NCBI GenBank assembly: GCA_964613795.1
Contig: CAZTJR010000013.1
Span: 23,960-87,959 of the forward strand
Direction of reading: 5' to 3'
DNA from: Chromatocurvus sp964613795
Lineage (GTDB): Bacteria > Pseudomonadota > Gammaproteobacteria > Pseudomonadales > Halieaceae
DNA length: 64,000 bases
Part shown: piece after piece, positions 37,408-46,118 of the stretch
How the letters are laid out: every line of letters begins with the position of its first letter
Numbering within the stretch: the first letter of the stretch is position 1
Translations under genes and position numbers: made by a program
The notes under the pieces: model-generated
What the model saw: only the letters and a program-made list of their open reading frames with translations
Database searches by the model: none
Told to the model about the DNA's origin: nothing

Positions 37408-37493
37408 GGATGCGTGCCGTTTCTCAACAGGACCCGGCATGTCCACCGCGCCTGCAACGTGGCCGAGCGTAGCGACCGCAATGCCGGGCCCGG

Positions 37494-37524
37494 TGTGGTC
37501 AGGTTCCGTCGGGGCCTGACCCCA
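37494..37524. repeat. 31-nt palindromic element, copy 2 (overlaps ilvB 3' end)
   Basis: Plus strand reads TGTGGTCAGGTTCCG, central T, CGGGGCCTGACCCCA. It has the same length and ends as the copy at 4216-4246 but a more diverged left arm. It spans the last codons and stop of the minus-strand acetolactate synthase gene (stop at 37499-37501), so the protein ends in GSGPDGT encoded by the repeat. Confidence 0.7.
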
Positions 37525-39325
37525 TAATGATATCGCGATACGTCCCGCCTGCCGGAATCATGGGGTAGACGTTCTCCGCCGCATCAACGATAACATCCAG
37601 CAGATAGGGTTCGTCCGGATTCTCGAGCAGGCGCGCGAACGCCGCCGGCAGATCGGCAGGGTTGGAAACACGCTCTGCGCGTACTCTGTAACCGGCAGCA
37701 ATCATCGGAAAATCGGGATAGATATCAGTCTCACCCGGCGCTTTCACCGCCATGGGGTCGGACTGGTCCGAACCGGAGCGATGCCCCTCATAGATCATGT
37801 CCTGCCACTGCCGCACCATACCCAGCCACTGATTGTTGATCACCACTACCTTCACGCCGATGCTGTAACGATGACAGGTCGCCAGCTCATGAATGGTCAT
37901 GTTCAGCGAACCATCACCATCGATATCGATCACCTGCCGCTCAGGGCAGGCGATCTTGGCACCAATGGCTGCCGGCAGACCATAACCCATGGTGCCGAAG
38001 CCGGAACTGCTGAGGAAAGAACGCGACTGCCGCGGCTGGTAGTGCTGCATCGCCCACATCTGGTGCTGACCCACACCCACGCTCACGACTGCTTCACCGT
38101 CGGTCATTTCACTCAGCAGCTGTATGGCATACTGCGGGCTGATCGCCTCTCCCCGGGGCACATCAAAGGGAAAGTCCCGCAACAGTCCCGACAGGTAATC
38201 CAGCCATTCCCCGTGTTCACCGCAGCTTGCGTGCTCGACCAGCTGTGTCAGCGCCTGGCCGATGTCCGCCCAGACGGGCAAGGTAACGCTTTTGTTCTTG
38301 TTCAGCTCGTCGCGGTCGATATCTATGTGGATGATCTTGCCATCGGCGATAAAGGCATCGACCTTGCCGGTAACGCGGTCGTCAAAGCGAACGCCGGCAG
38401 CAATCACCAGATCCGCTTCATTCACCGCAACGTTGGCCGCTTTCGATCCGTGCATGCCCAGGATCTGCAGCGCCAGCTCATGCCCGGGCGGAAACGCACC
38501 GTGCCCCATGATCGTGGTGGTCACCGGGCACTGCAGCTTTTCCGCCAGCGCCAGCAAAGCGTCGGCGCCGTTCGCGGCAACAATCCCGCCGCCAGCATAA
38601 ATCACGGGGCGCTGCGACTCAGCGATAAGCCGGCAGGCTTCCTCGAGCTGGTTATCCGACAGACCACTGACCGACTGCTCGGGCCGTTCAATCACCGCGG
38701 GGATCGGGGGTGGCAAATGATTTCCCTGCGCATCGCGGGGATAGTGCTGCTGGATATCCTTGGGGATATCGATCAGCACCGGACCGGGCCGGTTGCCGCC
38801 CGCCAGGGCAAAGGCTTCCCGCACCACCGCCGGAATCTCGGCTACCTGCTTCACCAGGGTGCTGCGTTTTGTCACCGGACGCGTGATACTGACGATATCG
38901 ACCTCCTGAAACGCGTTCTTGCCAAGGAGGTGTGACGGTACATTACCCGTGATGGCGACAATCGGCGTGGAGTCGCTATTGGCATCGGCGATACCGGTCA
39001 CCAGATTGGTCGCGCCGGGCCCCGACGTTGCCAGACACACCCCGACGCGGCCACTGGCCCGGGCGTAACCCTGGGCTGCGTGCACCGCGCCCTGCTCGTG
39101 CTCCGTGCGGATGCACTGGATGCCGTAGTCCCGCAGGACATCAAAAATTTCCAGGTTGGCGCCGCCCGGATAGCCGAACAGAATATCAACGCCCTCCGCC
39201 TGCAACGCTCTGGCCAGCAGCTGGGCGCCGCGCAGGGCGCCTTCTCGCTGGGCGGGCTGTATATCGGCAAGGGCACCGCCGGTGATGGTCGTGGTGTCGG
39301 CGTAGGTAACGTTATCCGTGCTCAT
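37499..39325 (-). CDS. ilvB: Acetolactate synthase, large (catalytic) subunit
   Basis: A 608-residue TPP/FAD enzyme of branched-chain amino acid synthesis (2 pyruvate to acetolactate). GYPGGANLEIFDVL, RTEHEQGAVHAAQGYARASG (catalytic Glu), SGPGATNLVTGIADANSDSTPIVAITGNV, FAD-domain RFDDRVTGKVDAF and the TPP motif IDGDGSLNMTIHELATCHRYSIGVKVVVINNQWLGMVRQWQ are intact. No small regulatory subunit gene lies beside it, which is unusual for anabolic enzymes, so ilvN/ilvH must be elsewhere or absent. The final residues (GSGPDGT) come from the palindromic repeat. It is divergent from an Lrp/AsnC gene, with 135 bp of AT-rich intergenic DNA that could hold its binding sites. Confidence 0.95.
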   Translation of the reverse strand: MSTDNVTYADTTTITGGALADIQPAQREGALRGAQLLARALQAEGVDILFGYPGGANLEIFDVLRDYGIQCIRTEHEQGAVHAAQGYARASGRVGVCLATSGPGATNLVTGIADANSDSTPIVAITGNVPSHLLGKNAFQEVDIVSITRPVTKRSTLVKQVAEIPAVVREAFALAGGNRPGPVLIDIPKDIQQHYPRDAQGNHLPPPIPAVIERPEQSVSGLSDNQLEEACRLIAESQRPVIYAGGGIVAANGADALLALAEKLQCPVTTTIMGHGAFPPGHELALQILGMHGSKAANVAVNEADLVIAAGVRFDDRVTGKVDAFIADGKIIHIDIDRDELNKNKSVTLPVWADIGQALTQLVEHASCGEHGEWLDYLSGLLRDFPFDVPRGEAISPQYAIQLLSEMTDGEAVVSVGVGQHQMWAMQHYQPRQSRSFLSSSGFGTMGYGLPAAIGAKIACPERQVIDIDGDGSLNMTIHELATCHRYSIGVKVVVINNQWLGMVRQWQDMIYEGHRSGSDQSDPMAVKAPGETDIYPDFPMIAAGYRVRAERVSNPADLPAAFARLLENPDEPYLLDVIVDAAENVYPMIPAGGTYRDIIMGSGPDGT

Positions 39326-39460
39326 AACTACTGTGTCCGAAACGGGAATTCAAGTGCGTTAATGTAAGCGTTATGGGCCGCAATTATCATCCAAAATATT
39401 CTGCGGAAGGCGCTGATTGCGTATTATGTATACTCAATTTAATTTTAAGGCGATGAATTC

Positions 39461-39946
39461 ATGCAGGAGAAGCTCGACAAACTCGATCGGCGTATTCTTC
39501 AGCTGCTGCAGCGGGACGCCGGACTCAGTGCCGCGGAGATTGCCGACAAGATTGGACTGACCCAGCCACCCTGCTGGCGACGCATCCGTCGCCTTGAGGA
39601 CATCGGTGTCATACAGCGCCGCGTGGCCCTGCTGGACCAGCGCAAGCTCGGCCTGAATGTTACTGTGTTCGCCCGCGTCAAGCTGTCCGCACACGGCAAG
39701 CGTTCGCTGCCCGAATTCGAGGAACAGATCCGCGATCTGCCCGAGGTGCTGGAGTGCCACACCGTGATGGGCGATTACGACTTCCTGCTGAAAATCGTCA
39801 CCCGGGATATCGATACCTACGAGACGCTGTTCCGACAGAAACTGTCACAGATGCCCACGGTGCAGGAGATTCACTCCAACGCGGCCCTGTCGCGGGTGAA
39901 GATCACCACTGAACTGCCGCTGGATGTAGAGCAGATGACGCTGTAA
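39461..39946 (+). CDS. Lrp/AsnC family transcriptional regulator
   Basis: A 161-residue regulator. The N-terminal winged HTH LDKLDRRILQLLQRDAGLSAAEIADKIGLTQPPCWRRIRRLEDIGVIQRRVALLD (about 4-60) is followed by the RAM effector domain VTVFARVKLSAHG, LPEVLECHTVMGDYDFLLKIVTRDIDTYETLF and SNAALSRVKITTELPL. Length and domain order are those of Lrp. ATG 39461 follows an AT-rich leader (39421-39450). It is divergent from the acetolactate synthase gene and a natural candidate for its control, as Lrp-type proteins commonly regulate ilv genes. Confidence 0.95.
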   Translation: MQEKLDKLDRRILQLLQRDAGLSAAEIADKIGLTQPPCWRRIRRLEDIGVIQRRVALLDQRKLGLNVTVFARVKLSAHGKRSLPEFEEQIRDLPEVLECHTVMGDYDFLLKIVTRDIDTYETLFRQKLSQMPTVQEIHSNAALSRVKITTELPLDVEQMTL

Positions 39947-40099
39947 GCGGACGGCCACACAGCGAGCTCGGCAATCCTCAGCGTCGCAGCCCGGGTGCTG
40001 TCGCCAACCAGGAATCACACGTCGTTATCTCTTCTGCAAACCGCCGGAACGCGTCGAGCAACCGGATGCAGACGGTGTCTGCCGGCAGCGGGCCGCCAT

Positions 40100-41152
40100 T
40101 CAGCGAGCCCGACGCACCGCCGCCGCCAGCTGATCCAGCAGCGGCAGCGTATCGTCCAGTGACAGGCAGGCATCGGTGATACTTTGCCCGTAGCGCAGGT
40201 CCTCAAGCGCCCCTACAGGCTGGTTCCCGCCCACCAGGTGGCTCTCTAGCATGAGGCCGCGCAAGGCCGGCTGGCCCTGCTCCATCTGATCACAGAGATC
40301 GGCGACAACCTGCGCCTGGCGCTGGGGATCTTTGCTGCTGTTGCCGTGGCTGCAGTCGACAATCAGCGAGGGCACCCGGTCGGCCTGCGCCAGTCGCGCT
40401 GCCGCATTGCGCACCGCCTCAGCGTGGTAGTTCGGACCATCGCGCCCGCCGCGCAGAATCAGATAGCCATGGGGATTGCCCGCGGATTGCAGGATGGCCG
40501 GAGTGCCTTCCTTGGTGAGTGAGGGAAACCAATGGCTGTGCGCCGCGCTGCGAATGGCGTCGACGGCGACGTCGATATCGCCCGTCGTGCCGTTCTTGAA
40601 TCCCACGGGCATTGACAGGCCCGAGGCAAGCTCGCGATGCACCTGACTCTCCACCGTGCGCGCACCGATGGCCCCGAAGCTGACCAGATCCGCGTAATAC
40701 TGGCCAAAGGTGGTATCCAGAAACTCGCTCGCTGCGGGCAGCCCCATTGCCGCGACATCGAGCAGCAGTTTACGCGCCTGCCGCAGACCCTGGTTGATGC
40801 GATAACTGCCATCCAGACCGGGGTCGTTGATCAGCCCTTTCCAGCCCACTACCGAGCGCGGCTTCTCGAAGTACACCCGGAGCACCGGCAGCAGTGCATC
40901 GGACAGCGAGTCACAGTGGTCGCGCAGACGTTCTGCGAATTCGAGCAGCGCTGCCGGATCGTGCACAGAGCAGGGGCCGACAATCACCAGCAATCGGGAA
41001 TCGCGCCGCGACATGATCTCTTCGATCTGATGCCGCCAGGCGGCCACGGACGCACTCACACGCTCCGTGCAGGGCAGCTCGCCAGCAAGCACCCCGGGCG
41101 TAATCAGCGGTTGCGCGCGCAGAATACGGATGTCGTCAGTAGAATCGCTCAT
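40100..41152 (-). CDS. 3-deoxy-7-phosphoheptulonate (DAHP) synthase
   Basis: A 350-residue class I (AroF/G/H type) DAHP synthase, which joins phosphoenolpyruvate and erythrose-4-phosphate to open the shikimate pathway. RLLVIVGPCSVHDPAALLEFAERL, VLRVYFEKPRSVVGWKGLINDPGLDGSYRINQGLRQARKLLLDVAAMGLPAASEFLDT, SFGAIGARTVESQVHRELASGLSMPVGFKNGT and VDCSHGNSSKD are the family blocks; Cys, His and acid metal ligands are among them. The feedback isoform (Phe, Tyr or Trp) cannot be told by eye. It is a single gene, next to alpha/beta hydrolase on the same strand (69 bp). Confidence 0.95.
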   Translation of the reverse strand: MSDSTDDIRILRAQPLITPGVLAGELPCTERVSASVAAWRHQIEEIMSRRDSRLLVIVGPCSVHDPAALLEFAERLRDHCDSLSDALLPVLRVYFEKPRSVVGWKGLINDPGLDGSYRINQGLRQARKLLLDVAAMGLPAASEFLDTTFGQYYADLVSFGAIGARTVESQVHRELASGLSMPVGFKNGTTGDIDVAVDAIRSAAHSHWFPSLTKEGTPAILQSAGNPHGYLILRGGRDGPNYHAEAVRNAAARLAQADRVPSLIVDCSHGNSSKDPQRQAQVVADLCDQMEQGQPALRGLMLESHLVGGNQPVGALEDLRYGQSITDACLSLDDTLPLLDQLAAAVRRAR

Positions 41153-41221
41153 GGTCTGTCGGTCGCCGGCATTGCGTGACGGGCGATTGTGGCGAACACG
41201 GCCCTCGGGGGCAAGCGCGTC

Positions 41222-41968
41222 TCAGGCAGAGAGCTCCTCGCAGCAACGTTGAAGCCTGAGAATATCGGCATCCCGCGACAGACGGTGATCACCGTCCTTG
41301 ATCAGCGTCAGCGTGACATCGGGCGTCGTCAGCGCTGCCACCAGCCGCTCTGCATGCTGCCAGGGCACGTCATCGTCGCACATGCCCTGTAGAATGCGCA
41401 CCGGACATTTGATCGCCAGTGGCGTATCCAGCAACTGCCAGTCACGCCCGTCCTCGATCAGGGCGCGGGTTATCCGGTACGGCTCGTCGTAATCCGATGG
41501 CCTGAGCGTGTAGCCTTTTTCGAGAATGTCGGTGCGGGCGTCCTCGGGCAGACCGGCCCACATGAGTTTTTCGGTAAAATCCGGCGCCGGCGCCACCAGG
41601 GCGATGGCCAACACACGCCCGGGTCGTGCCAGCGCCGCAAGCAGGGCCATCCAGCCGCCCATACTCGACCCGACCAGGACCAGCGGGCCGGAGGACAGCG
41701 TGTCGATGGCGTCGAGCGTGTCCTGGCGCCAGCGGGATATAGTGCCCTCCTCGAAAGCGCCCTCTGAGGCGCCGTGACCACTGTAATCGAAGGCCAGGAA
41801 GCCATGCCCGGCCGCGGCCGCCCAGCGCTCGAGCGCAAGGACCTTTGTGCCGTTCATATCCGACTTGAAGCCGGACAGCCAGACAAAGGTGCGCGAACCC
41901 TTGAGCGGTGCCCGATAACGGTAGGCGAGGCGCAGTCCACGGGACGAGGTGAAGAATAATGGGGTCAT
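41222..41968 (-). CDS. Alpha/beta hydrolase (ABHD10-like)
   Basis: A 248-residue hydrolase starting at ATG 41968. FVWLSGFKSDMNGTKVLALERWAAAAGHGFLAFDYSGHGASEGAFEEGTISRWRQD opens the fold. The nucleophile is in LVLVGSSMGGWMALLAALAR (GSSMG), the acid in QGMCDDDVPWQHAE and the His in IKDGDHRLSR. The arrangement resembles ABHD10/palmitoyl-thioesterase-like proteins. Its start overlaps the stop of the DUF3524 glycosyltransferase gene (41965-41968), so the two are translationally coupled. Substrate unknown. No signal peptide. Confidence 0.88.
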   Translation of the reverse strand: MTPLFFTSSRGLRLAYRYRAPLKGSRTFVWLSGFKSDMNGTKVLALERWAAAAGHGFLAFDYSGHGASEGAFEEGTISRWRQDTLDAIDTLSSGPLVLVGSSMGGWMALLAALARPGRVLAIALVAPAPDFTEKLMWAGLPEDARTDILEKGYTLRPSDYDEPYRITRALIEDGRDWQLLDTPLAIKCPVRILQGMCDDDVPWQHAERLVAALTTPDVTLTLIKDGDHRLSRDADILRLQRCCEELSA

Positions 41969-43032
41969 ATGAGCTCCTGTAGCAGCGTCTTCCACCGCGG
42001 CTGCAAGCGATCCGGGTACCAGGGTGATACGTCCACCGACGGCGGCAGTGTGCCTGTCAGCCAGGCACGCAGGCGTGACACAAGTGCACCGGCATCGCCA
42101 GCGGGATAGCGATATGCTGCAGGATACATTTCTGGATAACACAGTGCATCTGGAACCAGTGGACATGCGCCGGCACTCACCGCCTCCAGCACTGACAGGC
42201 CCTGGAATTCATGCTGCGATGTACTTACGACGATAGCGGCGCCGGCAAGCAGGTCGCGATAGGCCGATGCTGGCAACATCCCGTCGGCGACAATCTGCGA
42301 CGGCAGCGCTTTGCGCAAGCGGACCAGTGGCTCCGGTGCGCGGGCCGGGCGCTTGCCCAGCAAGGCGAGACGAAAGGTCACGCCCGCATGCGCCAGCCCG
42401 AGCATGGCATCCGCGAACATCGACGGCTGCCTGTCGTACTCCCAGCGGTGATTCCAGACCACCAGCCGTGGGTCACGAGCGTCCGCTGCCATGCCGATCA
42501 CAGGCTCCACTGCCACAGGACAGACAGCGCTCACCTGCGCCAGGCGCTCCGCCACGCGGTCCGGAACGGCGTCGGGCATGGCTTTTAGCAATGTGGACAC
42601 ACCGTTCAGGAAGGAGTCCCTGTTGAACGCAGAATTGAACACCAGGCGATCGGCCGCCAGCGCCCCATACAGCTGGACCATTCTGGGTTCCAGCGAGCGG
42701 AACTGGTTTTCGCCCACCGGGTAGGCGAACTGGTTTTCATGAAAATAATACAGCGTCGGCACACCCGCCAGGCGTGGATTGAGCCCTTTGAGCGTGGCGA
42801 GATCCACCATCGACGTCGCGACGATGAGATCGGGGATCTCATCCGGCAAACTGTCGAGCCAGGAGAGAGGATTTCCGCGAATACGCCAGGCAAAGTTGCG
42901 GCCCGGCAACTCAAGCCGTCGCCAGCAACAGTGCGTCTGGGTGTTGACGAGCCAGTCCGCCCAGGCAGCGTGACTGTCTGCACGGTAGGCTGACAGCAGC
43001 CAGGCCCGCGGACGCCGCTGCAGGCGAACCAC
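41965..43032 (-). CDS. tRNA-queuosine mannosyltransferase-like protein (DUF3524)
   Basis: A 355-residue GT-B protein. LLSAYRADSHAAWADWLV (about 12-29) is the DUF3524 N-terminal signature of GTDC1/QTMAN, the enzyme that mannosylates queuosine in vertebrate tRNA-Asp. YYFHENQFAYPVGENQFRSLEPRMVQLYGALAADRLVFNSAFNRDSFL and the C-terminal STSQHEFQGLSVLEAVSAGACPLVPDALCYPEMYP (E-x7-E-type donor site) agree with it. Bacterial members are known by domain, but their substrate is not settled. The start is GTG 43032 with no clear ribosome site. It overlaps the alpha/beta hydrolase by 4 bp and lies 12 bp downstream of the diguanylate cyclase gene. Confidence 0.82.
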   Translation of the reverse strand: MVRLQRRPRAWLLSAYRADSHAAWADWLVNTQTHCCWRRLELPGRNFAWRIRGNPLSWLDSLPDEIPDLIVATSMVDLATLKGLNPRLAGVPTLYYFHENQFAYPVGENQFRSLEPRMVQLYGALAADRLVFNSAFNRDSFLNGVSTLLKAMPDAVPDRVAERLAQVSAVCPVAVEPVIGMAADARDPRLVVWNHRWEYDRQPSMFADAMLGLAHAGVTFRLALLGKRPARAPEPLVRLRKALPSQIVADGMLPASAYRDLLAGAAIVVSTSQHEFQGLSVLEAVSAGACPLVPDALCYPEMYPAAYRYPAGDAGALVSRLRAWLTGTLPPSVDVSPWYPDRLQPRWKTLLQELI

Positions 43033-43044
43033 AGAATCAACCGA

Positions 43045-44232
43045 TCAGGAGGCAGCGGCCATTGCGCCGGCGGTCACGTCCGGTGGGGCGACTATAACCG
43101 TGTCACGACCGGCAGCCTTGGCATCGTACAGCGCCCTGTCGGCCCGGATCAGCATCGCCTCGACCTGCGTCTCGCCCTGCCATTCGGCGATGCCAAAGCT
43201 GGCGCTGAGCCGCACCCCCTCCCCGGCCACAGACATCGGCTGCTGCGCCAGCATATCGCGTAAGCGGGCCACCACCCGGCGTGCGTCACTCACATCACCT
43301 CGCAACAGAACCGCAAACTCCTCACCGCCAATACGACCCGCGACGTCTTCTCCGCGAAGCCCACTTGCCAGGGTATTGCTGAAATGTACCAGAGCATGAT
43401 CACCGACGGCGTGACCAAACCTGTCGTTGATGCGCTTGAAAAAATCCAGGTCAGCGACCACCAGCGTCAGGGCCTGATGCCTGCGCTGCGCCTGCGCCAG
43501 TAGCTGCGCCGATGCCTGCATGAAGCCTCGCCGGTTGCTGAGGTCTGTGAGACTGTCAGTCACGGTCAACTGTCTCAGGCGAGTCGCCAGGTCCGTACCA
43601 AGCAGGAAAATGGCCGTAATACCCATCGCTACAAAAAACGTCGGCATCAGCGCAAAATTTACCAGATTGTAGGCATCGCGCTGCTCCGGGGAGGGCTCAA
43701 GACCCATTTGCAGTGCAATTCCCGCGGCAAGCCCCTGGGCCAGTCCGAACAGCAGATGGACAACCGCCGCCACCAACTGCGCCAGTCTGGGTTCAGGGCC
43801 GTATCGGTAGAGAATCCAGGCAACATGCAGAAATGCAATGCAGGCAAAGCCCGGCGCCAGGGCAACCCGTATATCCAGACGTGGAACAAGAACCGTGAAC
43901 ACGAACTGCGCTGCCGAAAGAACTGCAAAGACGAGAACGACAAGCAGCCATGGGGTCGGCAACCTGAGGCGCACACGATAGCCCGCCGCGGCAGCTATAA
44001 CGAGCAGGCAGGACAGGCTGTTCACTGCAATCCACCAGACCTCGTAACTCGACACCTCACCCTTCAGCAGATTCAGACCATACTGGAGTGCGGCAAGAAT
44101 GAAGGCTACAGACCAGATGAGCGCATGCTTCGGCCTGTCAAACAGTCGCCAGCCAAGATAACAGGCGCCTGCAAACACAAGGCTGATGATAACCAGTGTC
44201 AACTGCAGCGCCTGTATTGAATTCAAGGGCAT
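43045..44232 (-). CDS. Membrane diguanylate cyclase (GGDEF)
   Basis: A 395-residue protein: seven or so hydrophobic helices (residues about 8-215) acting as a membrane sensor, then a GGDEF domain (about 225-380) with TDSLTDLSNRRGF, VVADLDFFKRINDRFGHAVGDHALVHFS, the active GGEEF in VAGRIGGEEFAVLL and ADRALYDAKAAGRD. An RxxD inhibitory (I-) site (RGED) lies 5 residues before GGEEF, so product inhibition by cyclic di-GMP is expected. No EAL domain. Probably heads a short operon with the DUF3524 and alpha/beta hydrolase genes. Confidence 0.93.
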   Translation of the reverse strand: MPLNSIQALQLTLVIISLVFAGACYLGWRLFDRPKHALIWSVAFILAALQYGLNLLKGEVSSYEVWWIAVNSLSCLLVIAAAAGYRVRLRLPTPWLLVVLVFAVLSAAQFVFTVLVPRLDIRVALAPGFACIAFLHVAWILYRYGPEPRLAQLVAAVVHLLFGLAQGLAAGIALQMGLEPSPEQRDAYNLVNFALMPTFFVAMGITAIFLLGTDLATRLRQLTVTDSLTDLSNRRGFMQASAQLLAQAQRRHQALTLVVADLDFFKRINDRFGHAVGDHALVHFSNTLASGLRGEDVAGRIGGEEFAVLLRGDVSDARRVVARLRDMLAQQPMSVAGEGVRLSASFGIAEWQGETQVEAMLIRADRALYDAKAAGRDTVIVAPPDVTAGAMAAAS

Positions 44233-44407
44233 GTCTGCGTCCCTACCCCGGCCTGCTGCGCGTCACTCCTGACGCATCGCCCGCGCCGGTCGGCAGTTCT
44301 CATTATTAACATTTTTTGTGCTCGCGATAATCATCGACCGGGAAAGTATACCGGCATGTCGTAGACTATGCTCCGCCTAGTGCACCACTGGCGTGCCCGG
44401 AGACCCG

Positions 44408-45613
44408 ATGCGCCCCGAAAAACCTGAGAGACCAGAGGGAATGCGAACACACCCGACGCGTCCAAAATGGCTGATTCTGCTCGGCGTGCTCGCCGTTGCC
44501 CTCAATTTGCGGCCGGCACTGACCAGCGTGGCTCCCGTGCTCGGCGACATACAGGCCTCCACGGGGCTGAGTCCCAGCATCGCCGGTTTGTTGACCACGG
44601 CGCCCGTGCTCTGTCTCGGCATTTTTGGACCGCTCGCACCGTGGCTGGCGCGCCGAATCGGCAGTGAGCGAACCATTGGGCTTTTCCTGGCTGTGCTCGG
44701 CATCGGCTGTATCGTGCGCGCGACAACGGTTCCCCTGGGCCTGTTCGCGGGTACCTTGATGGCGGGAGCCGGCATAGGCGTGATCGGTGTGCTGCTCCCC
44801 GCCACACTGAAGCGTGAATTTCCGGACCAGGCGGCGCGGCTCACGGGAATCTATACCCTGCTGCTGTGCCTCGGGGCAGCCGCCGCTGCCGGCCTCACCG
44901 CACCGGTCGCGCTGCACGTCGACAACAGCTGGCGCGCGGGACTGACGGTGTGGTCTCTGCCGGCGCTGCTCGCACTCCTTATCTGGTCACCGCAACTTCG
45001 CCGAAAAGCCCCGCCGCGAGCGGCAGGCGCCAGCACCACCGCCATTTGGAAAGACCGCATCGCCTGGCAGGTGACGCTTTTCATGGGCCTGCAGTCGTCC
45101 CTCGCCTACTGCGTGTTTGGCTGGCTCCCCTTCATACTGCAGAGCCGCGGCGCCAGCGTTGGCGACAGTGGCGTGACACTGTCTATCTCCATCGGCGCAC
45201 AGCTGTTGACGGCTCTCACGGGTCCCTTTGTCGCCACGGCGTTCCGCGATCAGCGTCCCGCGGTCCTGTTGTTCATGGGGCTGACGCTGGCCGGCTTGCT
45301 GGGGATCATCTACGGCCCGCTGTCTTCCAGCGTCGCCTGGGCCATCGTGCTGGGTCTCGGGCAGGGCGGCACGTTCAGCGTTGCCCTGTCGCTCATCGTT
45401 CTGCGTGCGCATGATGCGACGATGACCGGAAGACTCTCCGGCATGGCGCAGAGTGTGGGCTACACCCTGGCGGCAATGGGTCCACTGATGGTTGGCACGT
45501 TTTACGACTGGCATGGGCACTGGCATGCTGTCGCCGTCATGTTCTGCACGATTGCGCTGCTGGGTACCCTGGCTGGCCTTGGCGCGGGGCGGCGCCGATT
45601 CGTCGGCGGGTGA
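44408..45613 (+). CDS. MFS transporter, CynX/NimT family
   Basis: A 401-residue major-facilitator transporter with about 12 helices. The start is ATG 44408, with GGAG 5 nt upstream. LILLGVLAVALNLRPALTSVAPVLGDIQASTGLSPSIAGLLTTAPVLCLGIFGPLAPWLARRIGSERTIG and VLGLGQGGTFSVALSLIVLRAHDATMTGRLSGMAQSVGYTLAAMGPLMVGTFYDWHG are typical of the cyanate/nitroimidazole (CynX/NimT/YeaN) group. Cyanate is one known substrate of that group, but no cynase gene is near. Direction (import or efflux) cannot be read. Confidence 0.88.
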   Translation: MRPEKPERPEGMRTHPTRPKWLILLGVLAVALNLRPALTSVAPVLGDIQASTGLSPSIAGLLTTAPVLCLGIFGPLAPWLARRIGSERTIGLFLAVLGIGCIVRATTVPLGLFAGTLMAGAGIGVIGVLLPATLKREFPDQAARLTGIYTLLLCLGAAAAAGLTAPVALHVDNSWRAGLTVWSLPALLALLIWSPQLRRKAPPRAAGASTTAIWKDRIAWQVTLFMGLQSSLAYCVFGWLPFILQSRGASVGDSGVTLSISIGAQLLTALTGPFVATAFRDQRPAVLLFMGLTLAGLLGIIYGPLSSSVAWAIVLGLGQGGTFSVALSLIVLRAHDATMTGRLSGMAQSVGYTLAAMGPLMVGTFYDWHGHWHAVAVMFCTIALLGTLAGLGAGRRRFVGG

Positions 45614-45643
45614 CGCATCACTGACAGCGCCCTCCAGCGGCGG

Positions 45644-46069
45644 TCAGCGGGCGATATCGATGTAGACACCCCGGCTCGAGTACCATTCCTCGTCAATCTG
45701 CCAATTGATGGCAGCGACTTCCTCGCGGTTCAAGATAATCTCCGCCGCCCTTGACTGCATGGCCACCAGCCGCTCCTGCGCTGCCGTCATGTCGGGATGA
45801 TCGACCGCTGTGTCGGCAAGCGCCGGAAAGGCCGTGCGCAGGAACTGCATGACCGACACCCGCGCGGATCGCGGACTCGTTACCGTCGCTACATTCTCAT
45901 CGATACGGACAACGCGAAAGGTGTAGGGGTAGTCAGCAAGCTCGGCATCACGCTCAAGTGTGGTGTTGATATCGCCGACAACGTTATCGCGATTGAAGAC
46001 CCACCAGGCAAGCCCCAGCACGGCCACAGCCGCCAGAATCAGCGCATAGCGTTTGGTAAAATCGTCCAT
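45644..46069 (-). CDS. Uncharacterised small membrane-anchored protein
   Basis: A 141-residue protein starting at ATG 46069 (GGGGGT upstream). One hydrophobic helix lies at about 8-24 (YALILAAVAVLGLAWWVF), then a soluble domain with an Asp/Glu-rich sequence (RDNVVGDINTTLERDAELADYPYTFRVVRIDENVATVTSPRSARVSVMQFLRTAFPALAD). No known motif is recognised. It looks like a single-pass, periplasm-facing protein. Convergent with the MFS gene. Confidence 0.65.
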   Translation of the reverse strand: MDDFTKRYALILAAVAVLGLAWWVFNRDNVVGDINTTLERDAELADYPYTFRVVRIDENVATVTSPRSARVSVMQFLRTAFPALADTAVDHPDMTAAQERLVAMQSRAAEIILNREEVAAINWQIDEEWYSSRGVYIDIAR

Positions 46070-46118
46070 GGACACCCCCTGCACTAATGCCGGCACCACG
46101 CCAGCCTCTCCAGAAAGT

